64,000 bases of DNA from Streptomyces indicus (GCF_900100315.1 NZ_FNFF01000009.1:264482-328481), one strand, 5' to 3'. Positions 1-10,415 are shown, numbered from the stretch's first letter. Translations and numbers: made by a program. Notes: generated by a model from the sequence alone, not told the origin.

Positions 1-13
1 GTCCGTGGTGCCG

Positions 14-1243
14 CTACGCCGACATCGGCCGCTGCACCCGGATGGACTGGAGCAGTCCGATCGCGATCCACACCGCGAACATCGAGGTGCCGCCGTACGA
101 GACGAACGGCAGCGGCAGACCGGCCACCGGCATGATGCCCAGGCACATCCCGATGTTCTCGAAGGCCTGGAAGGCGAACCAGGCGATGATCCCGGCGGCC
201 ACGATCGTGCCGTACAGCTCGGTGGTCTCGCGGGCGATCCGGCAGGCGCGCCACAGCACCACACCGAGCAGCACGATGATCAACCCGGCGCCGAGGAAGC
301 CGAGTTCCTCACCGGCGACGGTGAAGATGAAGTCGGTCTGCTGCTCCGGCACGAACTGGCCGGTGGTCTGCGAGCCGTTGCCGAGCCCGGCGCCGGTCAG
401 ACCGCCCGAACCGATGGCGATACGGGCCTGGTTGGTGTTGTAGCCGACGCCGGAGGGGTCGAGCGCGGGGTTGGCGAAGGCCGCGAAGCGGGCGATCTGG
501 TAGTCGTCGAGGACACCGAGCTGCCAGACGGCGAGCGCACCGGCCGCACCCGTGCCGAGCAGGCCGAGGATCCAGCGGTTGGAGGCCCCGGAGGCGAGCA
601 GCACCCCGAGCACGATCATCGCCATCACCATGACCGAGCCGAGGTCCGGCATCAGCATCGTGATCATTATCGGGACGGCCGCCAGGCCGAGGGCCTGCAC
701 CACCGTGCGGTGGTCGGGGTACTCGCGGTCGCCGGCGTCCACGCGCGCGGCGAGCAGCATCGCCATCCCGAGGATGATCGTGATCTTCACGAACTCCGAG
801 GGCTGGAGCGAGAGTCCGCCGAGGTCCAGCCACGCGTGCGCACCGTTGATGGTGGTGCCCAGCGGGGTGAGCACGAGCAGGACCAGGAAGACCGAGACGC
901 CGTAGAGGATCGGCACGGCCGTGCGCAGGGTGCGGTGGCCGAGCCAGACCGTGCCGATCATCAGGGCGATGCCGATGCCGACGTTCATCACGTGCTTGAG
1001 CACATACGCGTACGGGTCGTCGCCGACGAGTTCGGTGCGGTTGCGGGTGGCCGAGTAGACCAGCGCCGAGCCGATCACCGAGAGCGCGAGCGTGCACAGC
1101 AGTATCGGCCAGTCCAGACGGCGTGCGAGGGAGTCGCGCGCGAAGAGCTTGGACATGGTGCCGCGTTCGGGCCCGTATCCGGAGACGGAGAAGCCGCCCA
1201 TCAGGCCGTCCTCCCCACATCGGTGCGGTGACGCATCAGTCAC
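14..1243 (-). CDS. rodA: RodA, SEDS-family peptidoglycan polymerase
   Basis: This is a 409-residue polytopic membrane protein of the FtsW/RodA/SpoVE (SEDS) family. Such proteins polymerise lipid II into glycan strands together with a class B PBP. About ten hydrophobic segments are visible. The C-terminal family signature GLPLPFVSYGGTSM is intact, and a short basic tail follows. The GTG start at 1241-1243 overlaps the stop codon of the PBP2 gene upstream, which suggests translational coupling to its transpeptidase partner. It is the last gene of the mreC-mreD-PBP2-rodA run; its stop lies 13 bp from the window edge. Internal ATGs (for example at the MGGFSV and MSKLFA positions) are alternative starts, but the overlap favours the GTG. 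Confidence 0.93.
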   Translation of the reverse strand: MTDASPHRCGEDGLMGGFSVSGYGPERGTMSKLFARDSLARRLDWPILLCTLALSVIGSALVYSATRNRTELVGDDPYAYVLKHVMNVGIGIALMIGTVWLGHRTLRTAVPILYGVSVFLVLLVLTPLGTTINGAHAWLDLGGLSLQPSEFVKITIILGMAMLLAARVDAGDREYPDHRTVVQALGLAAVPIMITMLMPDLGSVMVMAMIVLGVLLASGASNRWILGLLGTGAAGALAVWQLGVLDDYQIARFAAFANPALDPSGVGYNTNQARIAIGSGGLTGAGLGNGSQTTGQFVPEQQTDFIFTVAGEELGFLGAGLIIVLLGVVLWRACRIARETTELYGTIVAAGIIAWFAFQAFENIGMCLGIMPVAGLPLPFVSYGGTSMFAVWIAIGLLQSIRVQRPMSA

Positions 1244-3407
1244 GCCTCCCCGGGGTCAGCCCGGCCGCCAGCTCGTTCTGGGCCGGCGGTTCCTCCTGGA
1301 TCGGCACGTACGGCTTCACCTTGGGCGCGTCGATCGAGCCGTCGGACTCGATCTTCGGCAGGTCCTTCTGCGGCTTGGGAAGCAGCGCCTTCTTCAGGTC
1401 CTGCTTGCCGCTCTTGTCCAGGCCGTACATGGCGTCGTAGATGTTGCGCACGGCCGGACCCGAGGCGCCGGAACCCGTACCACCCTGGGAGATGGTCATC
1501 ACGATCGTGTAGTCGTCGGTGTAGGTGGCGAGCCACGAGGTGGTCTGCTTGCCGTAGACCTGGGCCGTACCGGTCTTGGCGCGGATCGGGATCTTGTCGT
1601 GCGGCCAGCCGCCGAACCGCCAGGCCGCGGTACCGCTCTGCGTGACGGAGCGCAGCGCCTTGTCGAGCTGTCCGACGGTCTTGCCGTTTATCGGCAGCTT
1701 GCCGTGCGCCTTGGGCTTGATCTCCTCGACGCGCTGCCCGTCGGGGCTGATGACGGCCTTGCCGACGCTGGGGTCGTAGAGCGTGCCGCCGTTGCTGATC
1801 GCCGAGTAGACGGTGGCCATCTGGATGGGGGTGACGAGGATGTCGCCCTGTCCGATGGCGTAGTTGACGCTGTCACCGGCCTTGAGGCGGTTGCCCTCCA
1901 GGCAGTTCTCGTACGCGATCCGCTCGGCGTAGTCCCCGTCCTTCTTGCCCTGCTGGCACCAGATGTCCTTGTTGGCCTTCCAGTACTCCTGCTTCCACTT
2001 GCGGTCCGGGATGCGGCCGCTGACCTCGTTGGGCAGGTCGATCCCGGTCTCGGCGCCGAGGCCGAAGTCGCGGGCGGTCTTGTAGAACCAGTCGCCGGGG
2101 TTCTTCTTCGGCTTGTTGCCGCCGTCGCGCTTCCACTCCTGGTGGCCGAGCGCGTAGAAGACGGTGTTGCAGGAGACCTCCAGGGCCTGGCCGAGGCTGA
2201 TCGGGCCGTACCCCTTGGACTCGAAGTTCTTGAAGCTGCGGTTGCCGAGGCTGTACGAGCTGGAGCAGTTGTAGCGCCCGTCGAAGTCGTACCCGGCCCG
2301 CACGGCCGCGCTCGCGGAGACCACCTTGAAGATCGAGCCGGGGGCGGCCTGGCCCTGGATCGCGCGGTTGAGCAGCGGGTAGTTGGACTTCTTGCTGGTC
2401 ATCTTGGCGTAGTCCTTGCCGGAGATGCCGCCGACCCAGGCGTTGGGGTCGTAGTCCGGGTTGGAGGCCATGGCCACGACGCGGCCGGTGCGGGACTCCA
2501 TCACGACGACGGCGCCCGAGTCGGCCTTGTACTTCTCGCCGGTGATCTTGTCCGTCTCCATGCGGATCTTCTTCATCGCGTCGTACAGCTCGTACTCGGC
2601 GACGGCCTGCACTCGCGCGTCGATGCTGGTGACCACGTTCGCCCCGGGCACGGCCGGTTCGGCCTGCGTCTGCCGCATGACCCGGCCGAGCTTGTCGACC
2701 TCGTACGCGGTGACGCCGGCCTTGCCGCGCAGCTGCTTGTCGTAGGTGCGCTCCAGGCCCGAGCGGCCGACCTGGTCGCTGCGCAGATACGGGGAGTCCG
2801 TGTCCTTGGCGGCCTGGATCTCCTCGTCCGTGACGGGCGAGAGGTAGCCGAGCACCTGGGAGGTGCGGGCGTCGGCGGGCGCGGTGTAGCGCCGTACCGC
2901 GGTGGGTTCGGCGGTGATGCCGGGGAAGTCCTCGGCGCGCTCGCGGATCTGCAGGGCCTGCTTGGGCGTGGCCTCGTCGGTGATGGGGATGGGCTGGTAC
3001 GGCGAACCGTTCCAACAGGGCTGCGGGGTCTCGGCGTTGCAGAGCCGCACCTTGTCGGCCACTTCCTTGGGCTGCATGCCGAGGACCCCGGCGAGCCGGG
3101 TGAGGACCGCGTCGCCGTCGTCCTTCATCTTCATCAGCTCGGTGCGCGAGGCGGAGACCACGAGCCGCGTCTCGTTGTCGGCGAGCGGTACGCCGCGTGC
3201 GTCGAGGATCGAGCCGCGCACGGCGGGCTCTACCACGCGCTGGACGTGGTTGCCGTTGGCCTCGTCGGCGTACTCGTCGCCGTTGCGCACCTGGAGGTAC
3301 CAGAGGCGGCCGCCGAGCGTGAGGAGCAGCGACAGGACGAGGATCTGGAGGATGATCAGGCGGATCTGGACCCGGGGGGTCCGCCCCGTCTCCGGAATGT
3401 TCGTCAC
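1236..3407 (-). CDS. mrdA: Penicillin-binding protein 2, class B transpeptidase
   Basis: This 723-residue class B PBP cross-links peptidoglycan during lateral growth or spore-wall synthesis. It has one N-terminal transmembrane helix (about residues 15-36), a PBP dimerisation domain and a C-terminal transpeptidase domain. The catalytic motifs are complete: SIFK with Ser358 and Lys361, SCN at about 412-414, and KTG beginning at Lys611. The GTG start is chosen because it forms a 4-nt GTGA overlap with the mreD stop, and because the predicted N-terminus (VTNIPETGRTPR) runs straight into the membrane helix. The gene overlaps rodA at its 3' end. The SEDS polymerase and its PBP are therefore made from the same message. 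Confidence 0.93.
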   Translation of the reverse strand: MTNIPETGRTPRVQIRLIILQILVLSLLLTLGGRLWYLQVRNGDEYADEANGNHVQRVVEPAVRGSILDARGVPLADNETRLVVSASRTELMKMKDDGDAVLTRLAGVLGMQPKEVADKVRLCNAETPQPCWNGSPYQPIPITDEATPKQALQIRERAEDFPGITAEPTAVRRYTAPADARTSQVLGYLSPVTDEEIQAAKDTDSPYLRSDQVGRSGLERTYDKQLRGKAGVTAYEVDKLGRVMRQTQAEPAVPGANVVTSIDARVQAVAEYELYDAMKKIRMETDKITGEKYKADSGAVVVMESRTGRVVAMASNPDYDPNAWVGGISGKDYAKMTSKKSNYPLLNRAIQGQAAPGSIFKVVSASAAVRAGYDFDGRYNCSSSYSLGNRSFKNFESKGYGPISLGQALEVSCNTVFYALGHQEWKRDGGNKPKKNPGDWFYKTARDFGLGAETGIDLPNEVSGRIPDRKWKQEYWKANKDIWCQQGKKDGDYAERIAYENCLEGNRLKAGDSVNYAIGQGDILVTPIQMATVYSAISNGGTLYDPSVGKAVISPDGQRVEEIKPKAHGKLPINGKTVGQLDKALRSVTQSGTAAWRFGGWPHDKIPIRAKTGTAQVYGKQTTSWLATYTDDYTIVMTISQGGTGSGASGPAVRNIYDAMYGLDKSGKQDLKKALLPKPQKDLPKIESDGSIDAPKVKPYVPIQEEPPAQNELAAGLTPGRRD

Positions 3408-4075
3408 AGCCGCTTGACCCCCTTGATCCGTCCGGCCCTGGCGACCCGGGCCTTGCTCGCCTTCATACGGAATCCGCCGCGCTGGCTGCCGATACGCAGC
3501 CCGGTGCCGGAGGAGAGCCAGCCGGAGGCGACGTCGCTCGCCTTGCTGCCGCCGCTGCTCTCGGCCAGCGGATCGTTCTCCGCCCGTCTGGCCAGCCACA
3601 TCACGGCCGGCACGACGAACGGCGCGAGCAGCAGGTCGTAGAGCGTGGCCGTGAACAGCAGCCCGCCGAGGCCGACATGGCGGGCGGCGGTGTCCCCGAC
3701 GAGGGCGCCGACGCCCGCGTACAGGAGCGTGGAGCCGATGGCGGCGCCGACCACCACGGCCATCGGTCCGGTGGCGGTGCGGACCTGGCCGCTCTCGGGC
3801 CGGACGAGACCGGCGAGGTAGCCGATCACGCACAGGACGAGGGCGTAGCGCCCGGCGGCGTGGTCGGCGGGCGGTGCGAGGTCGGCGAGCAGGCCGGCGC
3901 CGAAGCCGATGAGGCAGCCGCCGACGTGCCCGTAGACGAGCGCGAGGCCGAGCACGGTCAGGAGCAGCAGGTCCGGCACGGCGCCGGGCAGGTGCAGCCG
4001 GGCCAGGACGCTGACCTGGACGACGAGCGCGACGATCACCAGCGTGGTCGACAGGAGGATCCGGTTGAAGCGCAT
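3404..4075 (-). CDS. mreD: MreD rod-shape membrane protein
   Basis: This is a 223-residue integral membrane protein with five to six hydrophobic helices in the first 165 residues and a basic, non-membrane tail of about 55 residues. It is identified by size, topology and its position between mreC and PBP2; MreD sequences are poorly conserved. In other bacteria MreD links MreC and MreB to the wall synthases. The ATG start at 4073-4075 lies 5 nt after the mreC stop, and the stop overlaps the PBP2 start by 4 nt. Confidence 0.88.
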   Translation of the reverse strand: MRFNRILLSTTLVIVALVVQVSVLARLHLPGAVPDLLLLTVLGLALVYGHVGGCLIGFGAGLLADLAPPADHAAGRYALVLCVIGYLAGLVRPESGQVRTATGPMAVVVGAAIGSTLLYAGVGALVGDTAARHVGLGGLLFTATLYDLLLAPFVVPAVMWLARRAENDPLAESSGGSKASDVASGWLSSGTGLRIGSQRGGFRMKASKARVARAGRIKGVKRL

Positions 4076-4080
4076 GGCAG

Positions 4081-5157
4081 TTACTCCTGGTCGTCCTGGT
4101 CGCCGGCGTTCGGGTCCCGGCTCGCGCCGGTCGCCGGTGCCTGGGTCTCGCCGGCGGAGGGCTCACGCCCTGCGGCCGCACCCTCCTCGCCCTGCGCGGA
4201 GAACTCACCGTTCTCGCCCGCGGCCCCGGACGGCGTCACGGTCACCGTGACGGTCGGCGTCGGCTTGGGCTTGACCGGCTCGGGCAGGACCTTGTCGCGC
4301 GGGTCGGTGCGCGGGGCCTCGACGACGACGCCGACGATGTCGAGCTGCGTGAAGCCCACGTACGGCTCCAGGTGCACGGTCCGGGTCAGGCCGCCGTCGG
4401 ACGGGTCGACCTTGACGACCTCGCCGATCGGGACGCCGGGCACGAAGGGCTTGTCGGCCTGGGAGCCGAAGGTGACCATGCGGTCGCCCTTCTTGACCTT
4501 GGCCTTGCCGTTGAGCATCTGCACCGACAGCGGGCGGTCGCCCTGGCCGGTGGCGAAGCCCAGTTCGTCGCTGGACTCCATGCGCGTGCCGACGGTGAAG
4601 TCCGGGTCGGTGGCGAGCAGCACGGTGGAGGTCGAGGGGCCCACGGTGGTGACGCGGCCGACGAGCCCGTCGCCGTTGAGCACGGTCATGTCGCGCTTGA
4701 TGCCGTCGCCGGCGCCGGCGTCGATGGTCACGGTCCAGGAGAAGCCCTGGGCCGCTCCTATGCCGATGACCTGCGCGCCCTTGATGCCGTACTGTCCCGC
4801 GCCCGCCGTCTTGAGCAGCTTGTCGAGCTGGCGGACCTTGCTGCGGTTGCGGTCGTCGCTGCCGAGCTTGGCCTTCAACGCGGCGTTCTCGCGCTCGAGT
4901 TCGCTGATGCGGTCGTGGCGCTCGCCGGACTCGCGTACGGCCTTTATGGCGTTGCCGATCGGGTCGACCGCGGCCGATACCCCGTTCTCCACCGGACCGA
5001 AGACGGTCGCGGCGGCCTGCCGGGCACCGTCGACCGGCGACTCCTCTCCCCCGCGGATGTCCACCGTGATCAGTGCGAACGCGATGGCGATCAGCAGCAC
5101 CAGGAGCAGCCGGCTCTCTCGTGTGTCCCTCACGTGCGGCGGCCGTGCCTTCCTCAT
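4081..5157 (-). CDS. mreC: MreC rod-shape scaffold protein
   Basis: This 358-residue bitopic protein has an N-terminal transmembrane helix (about residues 16-34). A coiled-coil stretch around residues 75-100 follows, then the paired beta-barrel MreC domain. The last 70 residues are Pro/Glu/Ala-rich and low-complexity, an extension common in Streptomyces MreC. In Streptomyces the Mre complex acts mainly in spore-wall thickening; this is family knowledge. The gene heads the mreC-mreD-PBP2-rodA run. It is separated from mreB by 191 bp containing a strong hairpin and a promoter-like pair of hexamers, so it may be transcribed partly independently of mreB. Confidence 0.93.
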   Translation of the reverse strand: MRKARPPHVRDTRESRLLLVLLIAIAFALITVDIRGGEESPVDGARQAAATVFGPVENGVSAAVDPIGNAIKAVRESGERHDRISELERENAALKAKLGSDDRNRSKVRQLDKLLKTAGAGQYGIKGAQVIGIGAAQGFSWTVTIDAGAGDGIKRDMTVLNGDGLVGRVTTVGPSTSTVLLATDPDFTVGTRMESSDELGFATGQGDRPLSVQMLNGKAKVKKGDRMVTFGSQADKPFVPGVPIGEVVKVDPSDGGLTRTVHLEPYVGFTQLDIVGVVVEAPRTDPRDKVLPEPVKPKPTPTVTVTVTPSGAAGENGEFSAQGEEGAAAGREPSAGETQAPATGASRDPNAGDQDDQE

Positions 5158-5267
5158 TGGATGTACGTGGCGTCTTCGACGGCCGCGACGGCCTCACCCG
5201 TCCCTGCCGTCACCGGGACGGCCTGCGGGCCCCGTCCCGGTTCCTGCCCTTATGCGGTTGTTGGCCC

Positions 5268-5296
5268 CTTGTAGGGGCGTCTTGCCTCTATATCAA
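5268..5296 (-). promoter_or_regulatory. Candidate mreC promoter
   Basis: On the minus strand TTGATA (5291-5296) and TACAAG (5268-5273) are separated by 17 bp, a sigma-70-like arrangement. It lies just downstream of the mreB-mreC hairpin and about 110 bp before the mreC ATG. The -10 match is only moderate. Confidence 0.35.
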
Positions 5297-5336
5297 CGAT
5301 CCGCCGTACGAAGTGGCAGCTTCATACGGCGGATCG
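5297..5336 (-). terminator. Hairpin between mreB and mreC
   Basis: A 17-bp stem (5297-5313 with 5320-5336, one G/A mismatch that becomes a G-U pair on one strand) encloses a 6-nt loop. It lies 12 bp past the mreB stop. There is no long U-run. It probably terminates or attenuates mreB transcription, so that mreB is more abundant than the downstream operon. Confidence 0.6.
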
Positions 5337-5348
5337 GCGGGAATTACG

Positions 5349-6368
5349 TCATCTGCGCGGCGTCGCGTCGAGGACCTGCTGGAGCGCCTCGAACTCCTCG
5401 ACGCACTTGCCGGAGCCCAGCGCCACCGAGTCCAGCGGGTCCTCGGCGATGTGGATCGGCATGCCGGTCTCGCGGCGCAGGCGCTCGTCCAGACCGCGCA
5501 GCAGCGCGCCGCCGCCGGTGAGGACGATGCCGCGGTCCATGACGTCGCCGGAGAGCTCCGGCGGGCACTTGTCGAGGGTGGTCTTGACCGCGTCCACGAT
5601 CGCGTTGACCGGCTCCTCGATGGCCTTGCGCACCTCGGCCGCGGAGATCACCACGGTCTTGGGCAGACCCGAGACCAGGTCGCGGCCGCGGATCTCGGTG
5701 TGCTCGTCGGTGTCGAGGTCGTACGCCGAACCGATCGTGATCTTGATCTGCTCGGCGGTGCGCTCACCGAGGAGGAGGCTGTACTCCTTCTTGATGTGCT
5801 GGATGATCGCGTTGTCCAGCTCGTCGCCGGCGACCCGGATCGACTGTGCCGTGACGATTCCTCCCAGCGAGATCACGGCGACCTCGGTGGTGCCGCCGCC
5901 GATGTCCACCACCATGTTGCCCGTGGCCTCGTGGACCGGCAGGCCCGAACCGATGGCCGCGGCCATGGGCTCCTCGATGATGTGCACCTGGCGGGCGCCG
6001 GCCTGCGTGGAGGCCTCGATGACCGCACGGCGCTCCACACCGGTGATACCGCTCGGCACGCAGACGACCACACGCGGGCGGGCCAGGTAGCGACGCTTGT
6101 GGATCTTCAGGATGAAGTAGCGGAGCATCCGCTCGGTGATCTCGAAGTCGGCGATGACGCCGTCCTTGAGCGGGCGGACCGCGACGATGTTGCCAGGGGT
6201 GCGGCCGATCATCTTCTTCGCTTCGGCTCCGACCGCGAGGATCCCGCCGGTGTTCGTGTTGATCGCGACCACGGACGGCTCGTTGAGTACGATCCCTCGG
6301 CCCCTGACGTAGACCAGCGTGTTGGCGGTCCCGAGGTCGATCGCCATGTCACGGCCGATGAACGACAT
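5349..6368 (-). CDS. mreB: MreB actin-like cytoskeletal protein
   Basis: This 339-residue actin-fold ATPase forms membrane-associated filaments. The phosphate-1 loop (DLGTANTLVYVRG), the phosphate-2 region (VVDIGGGTTEVAVISLGG) and the adenosine motif (GIVLTGGGALLRGLD) are intact. Two starts are possible. The ATG at 6366-6368 (MSFIGRDMAID) is preceded by GGGAACC at a suitable distance and is used here. An upstream ATG at 6378-6380 would add MGTN but lacks a clear ribosome-binding site. A strong hairpin follows the stop. A second, more divergent MreB-like gene lies about 3 kb upstream at 9281-10297. Confidence 0.96.
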   Translation of the reverse strand: MSFIGRDMAIDLGTANTLVYVRGRGIVLNEPSVVAINTNTGGILAVGAEAKKMIGRTPGNIVAVRPLKDGVIADFEITERMLRYFILKIHKRRYLARPRVVVCVPSGITGVERRAVIEASTQAGARQVHIIEEPMAAAIGSGLPVHEATGNMVVDIGGGTTEVAVISLGGIVTAQSIRVAGDELDNAIIQHIKKEYSLLLGERTAEQIKITIGSAYDLDTDEHTEIRGRDLVSGLPKTVVISAAEVRKAIEEPVNAIVDAVKTTLDKCPPELSGDVMDRGIVLTGGGALLRGLDERLRRETGMPIHIAEDPLDSVALGSGKCVEEFEALQQVLDATPRR

Positions 6369-6380
6369 ATTGGTTCCCAT

Positions 6381-6589
6381 CAGGAGCGTCTGGCCTTCCC
6401 AAAATGGAGCATTGATGGCTTGTCAGGTCGGCGCGGTGGGCACGGTGGCGTGGAGGCTTCCATCGTAGTCTCGCCTGCACGTGCACTGTGCGGGGGTCTT
6501 CGCCATTGTCAGCAGACGAAGCGCCGCCCCGCTAATGGGGACGAGCCGACGGAAGGATGCGTTCCCCCAATCGGCTTGCATATGCCAAG
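6381..6589. other. Intergenic region upstream of mreB
   Basis: This is part of a 326-bp gap between mreB and ndk. It should hold the mreB promoter or promoters on the minus strand. TACGAT-like -10 hexamers occur, but no -35 at good spacing convinced me. I see no RNA gene or ORF here. Confidence 0.4.
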
Positions 6590-6618
6590 GGGCGGCCGGG
6601 GAAAAACCGGCCGCCCCA
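6590..6618 (-). terminator. ndk terminator hairpin
   Basis: An 11-bp perfect GC stem (GGGGCGGCCGG with its complement) closes a 7-nt GGAAAAA loop. It lies about 75 bp past the ndk stop on the minus strand. Confidence 0.65.
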
Positions 6619-6694
6619 GGTCACAGGCGTAGTCCTCCTGACGGAGCATCAGAAAGAGGGGGCGCCCCGCGGGCACCCGGATGCCTCCCGGTGC

Positions 6695-7117
6695 TTACGC
6701 GAGACCCGGGAAGAAGATCTTCAGCTCGCGCTCGGCCGACTCCTCGGAGTCCGAGGCGTGGATCAGGTTCTCGCGCACGATGGTGCCGAAGTCGCCGCGG
6801 ATCGAGCCCGGGGTGGCGGCGATCGGGTCGGTCGGACCGGCGAGGGTGCGCACCCCCTCGATGACCCGCTCGCCCTCGACGACAAGCGCGACGACCGGGC
6901 CGGAGGACATGAACTCCACGAGCGGCTCGTAGAACGGCTTGCCCTTGTGCTCGCCGTAGTGCTGCTCCAGGACGTCCTGGGTCAGGGAGCGCAGCTCCAG
7001 CGCGGTGATCTGCCAGCCGGCCTTGCGCTCGATACGGCTGATGATCTCGCCCACCAGCGAACGGCGGACGGCGTCCGGCTTCAGGAGGACGAGGGTGCGC
7101 TGAGACCCAGTGGACAT
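6695..7117 (-). CDS. ndk: Nucleoside diphosphate kinase
   Basis: This 140-residue enzyme transfers gamma-phosphate between nucleoside triphosphates and diphosphates through a phosphohistidine. The catalytic His120 sits in the signature NLIHASDS, and the N-terminal TLVLLKPDAV strand is typical. The length matches the bacterial family. It is separated from the DUF4233 and folC genes upstream by 155 bp and followed by a hairpin terminator. Confidence 0.97.
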   Translation of the reverse strand: MSTGSQRTLVLLKPDAVRRSLVGEIISRIERKAGWQITALELRSLTQDVLEQHYGEHKGKPFYEPLVEFMSSGPVVALVVEGERVIEGVRTLAGPTDPIAATPGSIRGDFGTIVRENLIHASDSEESAERELKIFFPGLA

Positions 7118-7272
7118 CGTGTGCGGCTCCTTGGATGAGGCGTGCGGTGCTCAGAGACTACAAGGAGTCACCAACAGGCCTGTACTCGGACCGGTACGCG
7201 GTACCCGTACGCCCGGTCCGGGCCCCGTCGACCGCCCGCTCCACGCCTGGTCCGGGCCCGTCGACCGCCCGG

Positions 7273-7629
7273 TCAGGCCGGGTCCGCGCCCATCGACTCC
7301 TGCTGCGCCGCGAACCGCGCCTTCGCCTCGTCGATCTTGCGGCCGAAGTGCACCGAGACGCCCCACAGCGCCGCGAAGCAGGCGCCGAGGAAGAACATCG
7401 TCGGGACGATGAAGCCCGAGGCGATCAGGGCGACCTGAAGAGCCCAGCCCAGCTGCACCCCGCCGGGGCGGGTGATCATTCCGCAGAGCAGCACCGAGAC
7501 GGCCATCGCGATGCCGCAGACCGTCCAGACCGTGCCCATCGACAGGTCCGGGTCCTTCATGGCGACCAGACCGGCGAAGCCGATGATGAAGAACTCGCCG
7601 ATCAGCGTGGAAGCACAGAGCGTACGCAT
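7273..7629 (-). CDS. DUF4233 small membrane protein
   Basis: This 118-residue protein has four predicted transmembrane helices (roughly residues 8-25, 33-50, 58-75 and 78-95) and a charged C-terminal tail. Sequence and position match the DUF4233 family, which in actinobacteria is encoded directly after folC; its function is unknown. The ATG lies 5 nt after the folC stop, so the two genes almost certainly share a transcript. Confidence 0.85.
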   Translation of the reverse strand: MRTLCASTLIGEFFIIGFAGLVAMKDPDLSMGTVWTVCGIAMAVSVLLCGMITRPGGVQLGWALQVALIASGFIVPTMFFLGACFAALWGVSVHFGRKIDEAKARFAAQQESMGADPA

Positions 7630-7634
7630 CGGTG

Positions 7635-9188
7635 TCAGCCCCTCCCCAGGAGCAGTCGGGCCTCGCCGACGGTGATGACGGAACCGGTCACGAGCACACC
7701 GCCGCCGGCGTACTCGCCCTCCTCCTCGGCGAGGGTGATCGCGGCCTCGATGGCGTCGGGCATCCGCGGCTCGACCTGCACGCGGTCCTCGCCGAACACC
7801 TCGACGGCGACGGCCGCGAGCTCGTCGGCGTCCATGGCGCGGTGCGAGGAGTTCTGCGTGACGACGATCTCCGCGAAGACCGGCTCGAACGCCTCCAGGA
7901 AACCCCGTACGTCCTTGTCGCCGCTCGCGCCGACCACGCCGATGAGTCGGCTGAAGTCGAAGACCTCGCCGATGGCCGCGGCGGTGACGCGGGCGCCCGC
8001 CGGGTTGTGCGCGGCGTCGAGCAGCACGGTGGGCGAGGTGCGCACGATCTCCAGGCGGCCGGGCGAGGAGACCTGCGAGAACGCCTTGCGGACGGTGTCG
8101 ATGTCGAGCGGCTCGCTGCGGGCCGCGCCCACGCCGAAGAAGGCCTCGACGGCGGCGAGCGCCACCGCCGCGTTGTGCGCCTGGTGCGCGCCGTGCAGCG
8201 GCAGGAAGATCTCCTCGTACTCGCCGCCGAGTCCGCGCAGCGTCACCATCTGGCCGCCGACCGCGAGCTGCCGCGAGGCGACGCCGAATTCGAGGCCCTC
8301 GCGGGCGACCGTCGCATTGACCTCGACGGACTTCTTCAACAGCACCTGGGCGGCGTCCACCGGCTGCTGCGCGAGGATCACCGTGGCGTCCTGCTTGATG
8401 ATCCCGGACTTCTCGCCCGCGATCTCGCCGGGCGTCTTGCCGAGCCGGTCGGTGTGGTCGAGGTCGATGGGGGTGACGACGGCGACGTCCGCGTCGATCA
8501 CGTTCGTCGCGTCCCAGCTGCCGCCCATGCCGACCTCGACGACGGCCACGTCGACCGGGGCGTCCGCGAAGGCCGCGTACGCCATGCCGGTCAGGACCTC
8601 GAAGAAGCTCAGCCGGTACTCCTGCTGTGCGTCCACCATCTCCACGTACGGCTTGATGTCCTCGTACGTCTCGATGAAGCGCTCGGCGGAGATGGGGGCC
8701 TGGTCGAGCGAGATGCGCTCGGTGACGGACTGGACGTGGGGCGAGGTGTAGCGCCCGGTGCGCAGCTCGAAGGCGGAGAGCAGGGCCTCGATCATGCGGG
8801 CCGTGGACGTCTTGCCGTTGGTGCCCGTCAGGTGGATCGAGGGGTACGCGCGCTGCGGCTCGCCGAGCACGTCCATCAGCGCCTTGATGCGGCTGACCGA
8901 GGGCTCCAGCTTGGTCTCGCCCCAGCGCGAGGCGAGCTCCGTCTCGACCGCGCGCAGCGCCTTGTCGACCTCGGGGTCCTCCGGGCGGGCCGGGATGTCC
9001 GCGGCGGGCGGTCCGGCCTGGGTGCGCAGGGTGCGGCTGCCCGCCTCGATCACCGCCAGGTCGGGGTCGCGCGTCGTCTCGGAGGCGACGATCTCGTCGA
9101 ACTCGTCCGGCAGGCCCTCGGAGAGACCGTCGGGAAGGGCGTCGGCGTCGTCGAAGGGGTCGTTGTCACGCGGGGGCAGCTCACTCAC
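7635..9188 (-). CDS. folC: Bifunctional folylpolyglutamate/dihydrofolate synthase
   Basis: This 517-residue Mur-ligase-like enzyme adds glutamate to dihydropteroate and to folates. The P-loop GTNGKTSTARM, the TPIDLDHTDRLGKT segment and the C-terminal DAAHNPAGA motif are all present. About 60 acidic, low-complexity residues precede the catalytic domain. The GTG start at 9186-9188 (VSELPPRDN) is the most sensible in-frame choice, although the ribosome-binding site is weak. A DUF4233 gene follows after 5 nt. Confidence 0.93.
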   Translation of the reverse strand: MSELPPRDNDPFDDADALPDGLSEGLPDEFDEIVASETTRDPDLAVIEAGSRTLRTQAGPPAADIPARPEDPEVDKALRAVETELASRWGETKLEPSVSRIKALMDVLGEPQRAYPSIHLTGTNGKTSTARMIEALLSAFELRTGRYTSPHVQSVTERISLDQAPISAERFIETYEDIKPYVEMVDAQQEYRLSFFEVLTGMAYAAFADAPVDVAVVEVGMGGSWDATNVIDADVAVVTPIDLDHTDRLGKTPGEIAGEKSGIIKQDATVILAQQPVDAAQVLLKKSVEVNATVAREGLEFGVASRQLAVGGQMVTLRGLGGEYEEIFLPLHGAHQAHNAAVALAAVEAFFGVGAARSEPLDIDTVRKAFSQVSSPGRLEIVRTSPTVLLDAAHNPAGARVTAAAIGEVFDFSRLIGVVGASGDKDVRGFLEAFEPVFAEIVVTQNSSHRAMDADELAAVAVEVFGEDRVQVEPRMPDAIEAAITLAEEEGEYAGGGVLVTGSVITVGEARLLLGRG

Positions 9189-9280
9189 GTACGCCAGTCT
9201 ACGGAGGTGCACCGACAGCCCGCCGCGCGCCACCGGCGCGACCGCCCGGCGCCTCTCCCCCGCGCGGCCCGCACCCCGCC

Positions 9281-10297
<1,017 letters not shown>

Positions 10298-10415
10298 GTC
10301 TGCCCGTACTGTCTGTGGACCGGACCGCCGAAGGTCCCGAGCCGGGCGGGACCAAGGTCCCGGGGCGGCCGCGCCCGAAGGTCCGGGAGCGCGACGCGCG
10401 CCCCCGCGGCCGGAT

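Noticed and set aside
1092..3641. An 849-residue open frame on the plus strand opposite PBP2 and mreD
   Set aside because: It is a GC-driven shadow. Its protein is Val/Gly/Arg/Leu-rich without domains and lies antisense to clear cell-wall genes.
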